Source: Mercurialis annua (taxonomy: Eukaryota > Streptophyta > Magnoliopsida > Malpighiales > Euphorbiaceae). Taken from it: a stretch of DNA of 64,000 nucleotides. The stretch is taken from the NCBI RefSeq assembly GCF_937616625.2, contig NC_065570.1:68971665-69035664 (forward strand), written 5' to 3'. The translations under genes were made by a program, and so were the position numbers. The notes below the pieces were generated by a model. It worked only from the letters and a program-made list of their open reading frames with translations, had not been told where the DNA came from and searched no databases. Below, piece by piece: positions 23,933 through 35,577 of the stretch; position 1 is the stretch's first letter; each line of letters starts with the position of its first letter.

Positions 23933-26900
23933 ATTTTAAATCTACAATTATGTACTATATTTTTTTTTTTTTGACAAAGATAGATCTACTCGGTTCATTA
24001 ACGGAGATTAACAAAAATTAATTTACATATTCATTTTTAATACTGACTATTGACAATTTTCAACCCAAAAAATTTTATATTCTTGTTTCAAACTAGTATT
24101 TTAAAAAATCAGATTAGTGTGACCAATAAAATTCATAGTCCAGCTGCTGTAACCACTAATTTCAACAAATTCTTTTAAAATATTTAAACATAATTAAATT
24201 TATATATTTACTTTTATAGTCTTAAAATAAAGAAATAATTCATGATTAAATTTATTATAAAAATAGATCAAATTTATAATTTAATAGTTCACTAATTCAT
24301 ACAAGTTTTTTAATGTATTAAGCCTATTCAATTAAAATTTAAATTTTTAATGAAGAATCAAACCTGGTCGAATCAGTTAACCGACTATTTGGTTTGGTTT
24401 TTTTAAGCACTATTTTTTTACCGAGGCAAAATTTTATTAATTATTTTAATAGTTAGTGTTAGATTTTCTTTTTAAATTGAATTTAAACCACTAATCCTAT
24501 AGATAGTTAAAATCAAGACCTCTAAAATATATGTGGAGAGTAACCATTTGAACTAAAATACTTAAAAAAGTTAACTCTCTTTTAATAAAATTAAATGTGC
24601 GATTTCCTAAAAAAATTGTATGTTCAAATCTCTTCTTTTTTGTATGTTCAAATCTCTTTAATAAAAGAAAAGTAACCTATCTTATAAAATTATAAAAGCT
24701 TATTCTAAAATAATCTTGATTGGAAATAATTTTTAAATATTTGTTGGTCAAAAGAAATTATTTTTAAAGGAAAGAAATTAATACTGTAGGATGCAGATTT
24801 ATTATCTCCACGTGTACAACAGATATTAAATCCTTTTTACCAAACTTGCTTAGTAATGACATTTGCTAATGAGGACCTGTTATTATTGAAACTAATTTTT
24901 CTCCTCAATGAATATATATATAATTACAAAATCTCCTTTATTTTTCATTTGAGGAGGCAAGATTTGATTTTTCTTCTTCTATTCTATCCCTTCTGTTCTT
25001 TTCCTTCCTTTTTATTTATTAGTTATTGTTTGTTTATAAATTAGGAAGATCATGAACATACTAAAATTTATATAGAAACCAAATTTACTTTAATGCACAT
25101 AATCTTGTTATTACTCATCCATTAAAAAGCAAAAAAGTACTCAACTATGTACAAATAATATTCAAAGAGTAATATATGCCTTTGAGTTCTTCCATAGTAT
25201 TTTAATTTTAAATTTATCAATAAATTTATAATTTAAATTATATTTTTTTATATTACAATAGAGAGAGAAAATCATATATAATTTTCTTTAATTTAAACGA
25301 TACATTCATTGTTTTACTAAATTTGTACAGATTATTTCAATTATAATCATTCAAATGGAAAATAAATCAACTTTTTTGAAAAAATGCATTGTCCTTTTTT
25401 AGTACTAATTTTAAGTTGATTTGGAAAGTGAAATTATCTTAATACTTTTCACCAGATTCTTTTTTGCTAACAACCGGTCTTTTACTATATCTAAGTATTA
25501 ATAATTGAAATATCATTTTATGTGCTTATTTGTATTTAAACTCTTGGACTATCGGTTATTCAATTAATCCATATATGTGTTTATGTTTTGGTACATAATT
25601 TATGAGATTTTCTGAATGAATTTTAACTATAAAACGATATTTTTAAATTTTTCACATTCAGATTAATTTCCGTTTGAGTAGTGTAGTTTTTTTGCAGGAG
25701 ACAAATTTTGATTTTAAACAGTTACAAACATGAGTGCAGTTCGAACTCGCAATCTCAGCGTTAATCAACAAAGCGGCTTATCAACTCACCTATATTTTAC
25801 ACACACACATACACATACAAACAATTGAAAGTTTCAATTTCTTCGGCAAAATAAAAATATGACTTAGCTCTGTTTCAAAAAAAAAAAAACTGGAGTCCCT
25901 TTTGAAAAATTAAAAATTATTATTCTTATGTCTTTGACTTCTTATGCATGTGATATTGTATCTATCCCCTTTGAGCTGAATGGAAATTAACTATACGAAA
26001 AAATTAAAAAAAAGAAAAACTTAATTTATCAAATATATATATATAAAAGCTTAAAAATTTCAATCACCATCTGTTTCGCTTTCTATTTATACGCTCTCAA
26101 TAAAAAAAGCGATGCAAATCATACATCAACTCTATAAATAATATTAGAATGCAACAGTGTGCGTCAATAAACATACCATCCTGCGTAAAAAAAAGGATCT
26201 TCTCATTAGCACACATACGTCAGCGCGTAATGCGTCAGCCTGCACACACGTTTATGTGCCAGTCCTGCAACATGTCAACGCGTCAGATACATTACAAATA
26301 CATCTTAGATATATATATAACATAATGATGTCAAAAAGTCATGTTAATTACTTTTTGAAAATTAATTCAATTTTTTAAAAAAATTATGAATTTATTCCAT
26401 TTTGATTAATTCACTTGAAATCTACTCAATTTTCTAAAATTGATGGAATATTTTTCAAATTTATTCAAACAATGTGACATCCCGATTAACTTTTTCTCTC
26501 TCTAAAATTTAGAAAAAAATTACAAATTTAATAACACAAATACAATTAATTCAATTTTTAAAAATTGGATAGATTTCCAGTAAATTGGTCAAATTGAGAT
26601 AAATTTACTTGAAAAGTTTGGGTATATAAATATTTTCAAAAAAATTGAAAAAATTTGAATTTTTGACACCATAAAACCTAAATATATATAATTTGCTTTG
26701 TATTTTTTAAAATAAATATTTTTAATAGTAACCGGTGTGCATCAAAGATGCTTTTGTATTTGATATTTGTTACCAGTTTGAAAATGTAATATATATATTT
26801 TATAAATATTTTGGTATATTTTAAATTTTAATATCGTGTTAATTTTTTTGTGTACATTTCATAAACGTTTTTCTATATTTTAAAATTTTATTTTAGTATC

Positions 26901-26933
26901 GTGTGTCATTTTATGTATCTTTCAATAGTAATT
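23933..26933. other. Gene-free AT-rich region upstream of SUT
   Basis: The first part is presumably the sucrose transporter promoter. Beyond it only AT-rich sequence, a doubled TTGTATGTTCAAATCTCTT near 24617-24658, and the SINE at 25.6 kb are recognisable. A short GC-richer patch at 26154-26290 with repeated CGTCAG/GCGTCA words is unexplained. Confidence 0.5.
25613..25797 (-). mobile_element. tRNA-derived SINE (family II)
   Basis: On the minus strand, GTGAGTTGATAAGCCG is followed by a B-box-like GAGTTCGAACTGC, then a body beginning TGTTTAAAATC. The same layout is found at 4107-4296, so these are two copies of one family. The ends are approximate. Confidence 0.6.
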
Positions 26934-27205
26934 GGCTAAACTTTGTACTATATCATTTTTGTTCAAAAAATCCATGTATTATTTTTTTGTTTTTCAGGTT
27001 CCTCTATTTACATAATTTTTGATTTTTAGGTCCTTTATTAGTTTTCTCCAGTCCCTCTATTTACAATTTTTTTGTTCCTCCAGTCCCTCAAAAGCACCTA
27101 AAAATCGGAATTTTGCCAAGTATAGGAATTTGAAGAACAAAAAATAGTCAAAGGGCTTTTTAAACAAAAATAATATAATACAAGAGCCTCTAGATAAATT
27201 TAGCC
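26934..27205. mobile_element. MITE with GGCTAAA termini
   Basis: The element starts GGCTAAACTTTG and ends AAATTTAGCC, with inverted arms rich in GTCCCTCTATTTAC-like words. Flanking 9-mers ATAGTAATT (26925-26933) and GTAATAATT (27206-27214) match at 7 of 9. Termini match those of the copy at 40866, which has a perfect 9 bp duplication. Confidence 0.7.
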
Positions 27206-27518
27206 GTAATAATTCAGACATGTGGCATTTGTGTATAATGTATGGCATTTGTGTATAATGTATATAGATTTTCTAGCCACATCATTGCCTATATGTGTAA
27301 GATCCATTTCAACTATATATTTTATCTTTTCATCAAGAGAAAAGGATCAAATAAACCCTTAATGTTGCTATGTATCAAATAGGCCTTCAATATATAAAAA
27401 AAGTCAAATAAACCCCTAACATTTTAAAATTATATCATCTAAACTCTCTTTAGGGGTCGTCGAGAACCCTAACATTTGTTAAATTGTATCAACGCGGATC
27501 TATAATGAGGGTTTAGAT

Positions 27519-28581
27519 CATAGACGGACCTACCTTAAGACAGGAGGAGGCCATGGCCACCTAAAAAAAATGAAATCTGTTATTTAATGAAGCCATTAAA
27601 AAGTAAACCAAAACCAGTTGAATTAAGGCTAGCAACTTATTTGGCGGAGGAAGTAATACAATTCTATATATTTACTGTCAATATAAAAAATTCCACTTAA
27701 ATTACATCATACGTCTGTATAAACTATAAAGGATTTTATATTTTAAATAGGCTTAACCCCTGAAAAACCCCCCACCTTTCAACTCCCTTTCGTTTGCACC
27801 TTCACCTTTAAAAATTCCAATTTTACCCAAATTATCACCTTTCATTTTCAATTGCACCCTAAAAGTATTAAATTGGACTTTTGTCACTAAAAAAAAGTTG
27901 AAATCGATACTTTATATTTTTATTCATGTTCTAAATAGTCCTTAATGTTTAAATTTCAACAACAAAACCATATTTAATAATATTTTTAATTGATTTATAT
28001 TTTATATAAAAAAATTTAACTTTTAAAATTTTAGAAAATATGGTTTTATTGTTGAAATTTAAACATTGAGGACTATTTAGAATATGAATTAAAATATAAA
28101 TTATCGATTTAAACTTTTTATAGTGAAAAAGAGCTAATTTAATATTTTTAGGGTGCAATTGAAAATGAAAGGTGGAAATTTGGGTAAAATTGGAGATTTT
28201 GAAAGGTGAGTGTGCAAATGAAGGGGGTTTGAAAGGTAGGGGGTTTTTCAGGGGATTAGCCTTTTAAATATGATCTTAAAAAAAATTAAGATATAAATAT
28301 AAATAAAATTAGATATTATATTATAGTTTAAAATTTGTATTTAAACTTTCAATTTTAAATACAAATTTTTCAATTTAAACTATCGATAGGAAAATTCAAT
28401 AAATCGATGTTATACTGATGAAGAACGTCAAAATTCAATAACAAAATGATTTGATAAGATGATTTTTGATGTCAATACCATGTATTAGCTCGTCGAATTT
28501 TTAATCGGTAATTTAAATTATAAAACCAAAAATATAGTTATTAAATGCCCCCCTCATATTATATGTCTAGGTCCGCCACTG
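27519..28581. mobile_element. hAT element inserted in the outer MITE
   Basis: Left end CATAGACGGACCTA and right end TAGGTCCGCCACTG are inverted repeats. A perfect 8 bp repeat, GTTTAGAT, flanks the element at 27511-27518 and 28582-28589, placing it inside the right-hand end of the outer MITE's left arm. No transposase frame survives. The element is itself interrupted at 27750-28261. Confidence 0.88.
27750..28261. mobile_element. MITE, Mutator-like, 9-bp target duplication (copy E), innermost
   Basis: The element is 512 bp, from GGCTTAACCCCTGAAAAACC to the inverted GGGGATTAGCC, with arms of over 120 bp and a 9 bp perfect target repeat, TTTTAAATA, at 27741-27749 and 28262-28270. It lies inside the hAT element and is the youngest of three nested insertions. 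It belongs to the same group as the copies at 3497 and 20489. Confidence 0.9.
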
Positions 28582-28772
28582 GTTTAGATGATACAATTCA
28601 AAAACGTTAAAGTCCTCGTTGCACCTTTCTAAACGTTGAGGGTTTATTTGATCCATAAACTAAATGTTAGGAGCTTATTTGATCTTTTTTCCATTCATCT
28701 ATGAAATCAATTTAATGAAAGGATGATATTGTTATGGGTTATTTTTTGGTGTCTATACATGTATACAGAAAA

Positions 28773-28990
28773 ATATAAGGCTGAATACATAGTTTGACTT
28801 TTGAATTTATATTTTTTTACCTATCTAATTCCAAAATTTAACGTCTCACCTATCAAACCTCTGAACTTGTTAAAAAATCCAATTTGACCCCTGAACTTAA
28901 CAAATACATAAATATTAAACCCCTTCGTACACAATATTTCTTTCAGAATATTTCATGTGTCATGTGGACACTATAATGTCTTTAATAACA
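28773..28990. mobile_element. Single arm of a copy C-type MITE
   Basis: The stretch from AGGCTGAATACATAGTTTGAC onward follows the right arm of the 10251-10588 element, reverse complemented, with words such as ACGTCTCACCTATC and CCTCTGAACTTGTT. The second arm is missing, so this is a truncated copy. Confidence 0.7.
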
Positions 28991-29027
28991 TAGCACTATT
29001 GCCAGTTTATATAATTTATTAGACAAG

Positions 29028-29029
<2 letters not shown>

Positions 29030-29089
<60 letters not shown>
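29030..29089. repeat. (TA)n microsatellite
   Basis: About 60 bp of uninterrupted TA dinucleotides. A second, slightly longer run lies at 29912-29978. Confidence 0.95.
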
Positions 29090-29092
<3 letters not shown>

Positions 29093-29410
29093 CAAAAATA
29101 TCAATTAAAGAGTGGAGTGTTTAGTATTTCACTTTCTAATAATTACGAAAATTTCAAATTAAAATCTTCACATATATCCATCTATATAGGTAAACATTTA
29201 TCGCATAAAAAAATTAATTATTTTTTGTTGTATAACTCATGGTCCTCTTGGACTACCAACATATAAATATATCTCAAAAAATTACTTTTTGAAGATTAAC
29301 ATATTGTTAAATGAAGCAAATATAAAAGAGTTGCATCTAATAAACAGACACTTTATACATGAGATTATCCTAAACATATTAAAAATAGGAAATTAAAGTG
29401 ATTATTATTA

Positions 29411-29510
29411 AAACCAATAAACTATACCTCAAATGATATAATTAGCGTTCGAAAACAAACTGTTAGACCGTGGATTTAAATCCTTTCCGCAAACGTTTTT
29501 TTTCCACTAT
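29411..29510 (+). mobile_element. Weak SINE family I copy
   Basis: The order CTCAAATGATATAATTAGCG, then CAAACTGTTAGACCGTGG, then ATTTAAATCC follows the A-box, linker and B-box of family I SINEs. It is more diverged than the other copies and no target duplication was seen. Confidence 0.45.
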
Positions 29511-29909
29511 ACATGAAAAAGGAAGTTACTGCTCAATAATTGATCAATCCATTTTAAATGGAAGATATTCCTTTTGCCCGATTATGATGTGAAAGATGCA
29601 AAGATTTGCATGTGATATATAGAATTATGCAAACGAAAACCTTAGTTTATAGTGTTTGATTAATTCTAGCTTCAAAAAGGACATAATTCCATCAATTATA
29701 CTATTAAACAAAAACAAATTGAAATTATCAAGCATCAACCTGCCTTATCTACAAGCTTACATTATTCCCACGTATTCTTAATTTCTTGAATTAAAATGAG
29801 TTTTTTATTTAAAATTAAATAATTAATTAACGTCACCTCTTGAATTCGAACAAAATCCAATAATTATGAAACTGCAATATGGCTCATATGATCTTCAGCT
29901 TTTTATGTT

Positions 29910-29911
<2 letters not shown>

Positions 29912-29978
<67 letters not shown>
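29912..29978. repeat. (AT)n microsatellite
   Basis: About 66 bp of uninterrupted AT dinucleotides, followed by unique sequence. The 500 bp on either side hold nothing recognisable. Confidence 0.95.
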
Positions 29979-29980
<2 letters not shown>

Positions 29981-30720
29981 ACAGTAATCTGCAGCTGCAA
30001 CAAACAAATTTGAATTATGACAAAAAAATTTAAATCAATCAATAAAGCATCTAAATAATTGAATTCTTTAAGAATTGGAATATGTGATCACTGAAAACAA
30101 TAAAATTTACTGTAAAAAAAGAATAATAAAATTGGGAAATTCTATTTAGCCCGAAATTTGTTGGACACAAAATGGCCAGAAAGGACTGTTTTGCAAAAAT
30201 TTAAACCAGCTATCATAACTTGTATTACCAATAACTTGTAATCCTCACCGCCATTAGGCATTAACTATTACGAAAGTTGTCAGTTTTGCATCCCAATATT
30301 AGGAAAGCTAATGGCATTTCATTTTAAAAAAAATATATAATAATACTGTGTACTAGTATAATTTTAAATATTACTATTATTTATATTTCAAATTTTAAAA
30401 ACATGTTATATTTAATAATTTTAAAAAAAGACAATTTATTTACAAAAGCTTTGATTTAATTGAAAAACATATATTTTACTTAACGCACCAAATGCATGTG
30501 TTTTAATTTTATTCTTTTATTATAAATAAAAATATTCGTATCAGATTTAATATTAAAATTAATATATAATAACTTTTCAGTTGACATATTTATATTTGAC
30601 TTAAATGTATCAAAAATCATAAACTTTTGTGTGTTTTTAGTATTTAATATAATCTTTTAATTTTGGCATATTTAATATGAATTTTTTAATTTTTTGTAAT
30701 TAAGAACACGTGTATGTTTA

Positions 30721-31779
30721 TGTAATACCCCATGGATTTGACATCGGCAATTGGACCACGTGTCAAGTTTTAAGTCACCAGAGTGGCGGTAATAGAAAAA
30801 TTACTGGAAGACTTAAAGTAAATAAGACCCGAGAAAGTCAGTTATGAAATTCCAATATGGAAATTTTGGAACTGAATATTGAATAAAAAAAGTGAGATCA
30901 GGATTAAAAAAGGCTATAAATTAAAATAAAATAACTTATGAGTTCGAGGCTAATAATTTCACGTCAAGGTTTGTAAAATAATTCTGAAAAGCTATGCCTA
31001 AAATTTTATAAATTTTGGACGAAGTTTGTTCTATCGAGTAGGACTAAACGGGACCTCAAATATAAATAAGATTTAGTATAAAATAAAATATAAGTCCTGA
31101 ACTATTAAATTTTACACCATCGTTCGTAAAATATTTTAAAAAAAATTACTGGTAAAGTTTCGTAAGATTCTGAGACTGTTTTAATTTTGGACGGAGATGT
31201 TAATTAAGAGATTGGGTTAAAGTACGAGTTTGTTTGAGCTGCTTAAGTCTAGTGGTACTTTAGCCGACCTATATAATTATTTCATTTCAATTGAAATGAA
31301 GGTTCCAGACATCAAAATCCATTTTTCTTTCTTTCATCTTCATCGATCAACATCGCCATCACCTAGAGTTACCGTTTCTTCACCGATTTTGACGATTCTT
31401 GTTGCAAAACGATCATGAATCAGCGGGTAATCAAGGTAACCTCGTAGTTTTGATATTCGGTTTGGTGAATTTGATATGCGTTTTTGACGTTTCTAAGTGT
31501 TGTGGAGAAGATGGGTAAGTGCGGAAGTGTCATAAGCACGTCATAATTGAAGTCGTGGCGGTTTTTGTGCTTCTCACGACGTGAGAGACATCCTCACGGC
31601 GTGAGAGACATCCTCACGACGTGAGGATGGTCCTCACGACGTGAGGAAGGCCCTCACGTCGTGCCAGGACCAATTCTGAGCCATTTCGGTCATTTTTGAC
31701 CCGTTTTAAATTACAGGTTTTGGAGCTATCACTCCCATTCCCGAGCGCCGGTCTCGGCTCAATAATTTGGGTCGTGATA
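30721..31779 (+). mobile_element. Solo LTR, probably Ty3/gypsy
   Basis: The segment begins TGTAATACCCC and ends GGGTCGTGATA. Such ends are familiar from plant Ty3/gypsy LTRs, which usually finish with CA; the final TA would be a C-to-T change. Flanking GTTTA (30716-30720) and GTTTC (31780-31784) match at 4 of 5, as expected of a 5 bp target duplication. No primer-binding site, gag or pol follows, so this is a single LTR left by recombination. It lies in the loop of a MITE. Confidence 0.75.
31572..31664. repeat. Palindromic minisatellite inside the solo LTR
   Basis: Four to five units of about 21 bp, each built on CTCACGACGTGAG, which is nearly self-complementary. It is GC-rich compared with the surroundings. 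Confidence 0.85.
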
Positions 31780-32632
31780 GTTTCATTTGAAAAATAGTGT
31801 CATTTTACATCCAAAACGGTGCTGGTGTCTTTAATTGGAAAATTTTGAAAGTTCATGTACGTTTTTGTCAAAAGTAAAAGATTATATTAAATACCAAAAA
31901 CACGCAAAAATTGGTGATTTTTAGTGCATTTAAACCTTTATATTTTGGTGGCATTATTGTCATAATAATAATTGATAAGACTAGTTATTTTGACAAAATC
32001 AATTAGAAGAAATTAGATACAAATTATAAAAGGATAATTTTGTCAAAATTATAACTTTTTTGCTTTGTTTTTATCAATTATTGCTTTGTCAATAGCGTCA
32101 TCCTTATATATCTGGCGTAATAGACTAATATGACAACCACTTTAACATGAAACATACTACGATATTTTATAATCAAGAAATATATAGAATTAAAATAGAG
32201 TTGTAGGCGTAATTAATAAAAAATATATAAAATATTGAGAATTATAAAATAATTACATATCAAAGATAAACAAAATGGAATGGAATTTGATGACTCCCAT
32301 TAAAATTAATTTGGTAGAAATTTACTAAATCGGTGACAACTTTTTTATGATAAACCTCAAAAAATTCAAATATCGTTTGATCTCAACACAATTTTATATA
32401 ACACACTGGAACTCGAAAGCTTGAGTTCATATTTGTCCTAAATAGAGCTCGACTCGACTTGTATTCTATTTATTCCAATAATGACATTTATTGTTGTTTT
32501 TAAACGTTTCATAAATAATTTTTATATTTTCAAACTTATTTATAATTAGTAAACTAATAAAATAAGGTTACATTTTGTGTAAAATAAAATTAAACATTTT
32601 TTATGTATGTTATTTTTCAAATTTTTGTACTA

Positions 32633-32875
32633 CTCCCTCCAGTCTATACTATCCGTCGAGTTGAGAGATTGTTTTGGTTTATAATACTTGTGGCTTAAGA
32701 ATACAAAGAGAACATTTGTTGCTATTTTTTTAACTTTATTCCTATTAATAAATAATTCAGCGGGACTAAAAATACTAGCCACATTTAAAAATAAGTGGAC
32801 AATTTAGTAAAATTTATTACTATTTTAATCTATATAAAATAATTAAATGCGGCAAATATTAAGTACCGGAGGAAG
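32633..32875. mobile_element. Stowaway-like MITE
   Basis: The element starts CTCCCTCCAGTC and ends ACCGGAGGAAG, with TA on both sides. Size and termini fit Stowaway (Tc1/mariner) MITEs. The right end resembles that of the element at 36868. Confidence 0.8.
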
Positions 32876-32999
32876 TATTAACTAAATCTATATATTTTTC
32901 TTTAAAAAAATTATAAATTTATATATTAATTTTTTTTTATTTCAATTAATTTTTATGTGAAATATTTTTAATCAGCAGGAACTATTCACTAACATAGTC

Positions 33000-34079
33000 A
33001 AATATAAGTGTGTTTTAAATAAAAAGACATAGTACAAGAATATAATAGTGGAATTTTAAGAGTTTCTTAAAATTAAAAGAGTAAGAATATGTCGGAAAAA
33101 AAAAAGGAAATAGCAAGTTTAGACCCTTTGTGAACATTAATGTTAGTGTTATCTTTTTTGAGTGGGCTGGAGTAATTACCTAGAGCTCCGTGTGTATAAT
33201 TTCAAATAGAAAGGTTACATTTGCAAATAGGAAATTAGGTATAAATTAACAAAGGGACTTATTAGCAATTTCGGGCTATTTTGTGTCCAAGGTTTTCGGG
33301 CCAAATAGCAGTGCCCAATAAAATTTTAACCGAATCCGAATACATTAACATATCAAACTATCATCATATAAACATTTGAACATGAACACTAAAAATAAAC
33401 AAAAACTTTATAACAGAATATGTTATTGAAAACAATATATGGATATATAAAAGAATGCACGGTAATTTTTTCACAAAAGCCGGAGATCAAATGTCCCATG
33501 TAAAGAACTAATTTAGTGACATGAGATTTATTGAGTGACGAAGGTTGGAAATCTAAAGAGAAATGAGAGGTTCTCTCTCTAAAAAGTGGTGAATGATAAA
33601 TAATGAACAAATGATTAGTTTATCCTTTAACTCGCGTTAAAGTTTTAAAAAAAGTAAACAGTCGTAAACTAGGATCACTTATATGAATTTGTGTAAATTG
33701 GATCAAAAACACCCTCCTCCACTCTCACCCTAGAGAGTGAGTCTTGCTCTCTGGCAATTTGATGTTTTTTTTATTAAAATAGTATTTGATGGTACAAAAA
33801 TTAAATTGGTCCTAAATATTTTTTAATTTTTTTAAATTAACACACTAATTTTAAAATAAAAATTTAATCCCTATAATTTTAAAACTGTATATATCATATT
33901 AATATAAACTAAAAACATAAGGACTTTATTATATTTTTTTTAATATTATTAATATAGACGCTTAATTAAAAAAAATTAAAATAAAAAATAATTTTACTCA
34001 ATCCAACTAAATCACTTAAACTCAACTAATTAAAACACTCTAACCCAACGATTTTTTTTCGGCGACCATTCTTTCCGAC
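33000..34079. other. AT-rich stretch without recognised features
   Basis: Read on both strands; no gene, clear inverted repeat or known element was found. Short open frames here have no family resemblance. Confidence 0.4.
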
Positions 34080-35200
34080 TATCTTTTCAGGTGGAGGAAA
34101 CCCATCTGGGTTTTCTCGACCTGTACTCGGGTGGGTTTTTCCGCTGTTCTTCACGAACAAATCAAGATCTGTTCGTGATGAACAAACTCTGTTTTTCACG
34201 AACATGTCTTCGTCAAGACATGATCTTGACGAAGAACAATGCTCTTCGTCAAGAACAGTGGTCGGGCAAAAGAATTCATCGGTGGTGGGTACACCGCTGG
34301 AAATTCCGTGTTTGGTGACGAATTTTTCCGTCGCAACACACAGAAAATCCCTCGCTAATTCAGTTAGGGAGGGATCGCCGACAGATTTATTCCGTCGGCA
34401 ATTTTCTCCTCGCCAACTAATTTAGCGAGGAGATAAAGCCATCCGTCGCTATTTAGCGAGGGAAATTTCTCGCGCTATATAGGGATTATCCGTCGCTAAT
34501 GACGTTCTGGGACGACGTCATTGGCGACGGAAGGCGATTCTTTTGGCGAGGGACAAATCCCTCGCCCAAAGGCGACAACAGTCATATGTCGCCAAATGTC
34601 CCTCGCTAATTGGCGGGGGAGATTTAGCGACAAAATCAACCCCTCGCTAATTGGTGAGAGACAGATTTGTTGCCACTGTCCCTCGTCATTTAGCGAGGGA
34701 CTTTCTGTCGGCAATTGCATCAATTGGCGACGGATATAACATCAACCACATTCCCTCGCCAATTAGTGAGGGTTTTTTTCCGTCGATAAAGCTTCAAATT
34801 CTCTCGGAAAAATTGTTTTACCTAGCCGATTTAATATAGTTTTACAGTGGCCATATATATGTCGAAACCTTATAATATAAACGCAAAATAAACACGAATA
34901 TTTCTATTTTAAAAAAGGCTATAACGGAAAATATATATAATATCATAAATCATGTGTATCGTTTACAAAAATATACATATACATCTAAACACAAAATAAA
35001 ACGCTACTTTAAATATCAGTAATGTCCTCATCAGTACCGGGTGGGGCTGGCTGGTCACCGGGCTGACCCTGTCTGCGTAACCCAGCGACAACATCAGCAA
35101 TCAGCTGGGAGCGGGTAAGGCCTGTTAAAATCTCTACCCGCACCTCGTATCGGACCTCCGCTCGTATCTCTGTGCTACATCCCTTCCTAGCGACCAAAAC
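34080..35200 (-). mobile_element. Remnant of a CACTA-like transposon 3' region
   Basis: Positions 34330-34800 are filled with repeats in both directions of TAGCGAGGGA, CTCGCTAATT and TGGCGACGG words. Such short subterminal repeats are typical of CACTA (En/Spm) elements. Next to it, on the minus strand, 35009-35197 encodes a 62 aa frame with alternating charged EVR/RAEV words and a Pro-Gly-Asp-rich end. This resembles the tail of proteins carried by CACTA elements, though that resemblance is weak. Positions 34091-34260 carry GTTCTTCACGAAC-like inverted words. Clear CACTA ends were not found. Confidence 0.5.
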
Positions 35201-35296
35201 CTTCCAAGGTGTAATAGGGTTTTGACGTGGCAGATATAAACCAAGGCCTCATACTTTCAATGGAGAAGCTACACGTCATTTACAATGGTACAATTT

Positions 35297-35577
35297 AGAA
35301 TTAATTGCAAATTTATATACGAACTTTAACCTAATTTACAATTATAACACAAATTTTAAAACTTGACAAATACCGTACCAACTTTCATCTTTTGGTAAAT
35401 TGGTACACCGAATTAGAAAAAACTAACGTGGGCTTTGTAATATGCAACCACTTTATATGATTGATCGGCGTACCGATTTATCAAAAAAATAAAAGTCGGT
35501 ATGGTAATTGTCAAATTTCAAAGTTCGTGTTATAATTGCAAGTTAAGGTACAGTTCGTGTATTAAATTGTAATTAAA
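35297..35577. mobile_element. Palindromic MITE
   Basis: Left words TTAATTGCAAATTTATATACG and GTACCAACTTTCATC recur inverted on the right as CGTGTATTAAATTGTAATTAA and variants. The internal symmetry extends over about 120 bp per arm. Ends are approximate. Confidence 0.6.

Larger units (their letters stand above)
27345..28690. mobile_element. Outer MITE split by a nested hAT element
   Basis: The left arm (about 27345-27510) and right arm (about 28590-28690) are inverted copies built on GATCAAATAAACCC and ATTGTATCATCTAAAC words. They are separated by a complete hAT element with its own target duplication. Removing that insertion leaves a palindromic element of a few hundred bp. The outer target duplication could not be seen. 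Confidence 0.75.
30598..31936. mobile_element. MITE split by a solo LTR (copy F), 9-bp target duplication
   Basis: The left arm starts GACTTAAATGTATC and the right arm ends GTGCATTTAAACC. The two arms are inverted over about 100 bp and share GTATTTAATATAATCTTTTA. Perfect 9 bp flanks TTTATATTT lie at 30589-30597 and 31937-31945. The middle, 30721-31779, is a long terminal repeat. The arms are related to the element at 9877-10181. Confidence 0.87.

Noticed and set aside
31230..31418. 62 aa plus-strand frame
   Set aside because: It lies in the solo LTR and has no resemblance to a retrotransposon protein.
31572..31664. CRISPR-like repeat array
   Set aside because: The units are directly adjacent without unique spacers and the genome is plant nuclear; this is a minisatellite.
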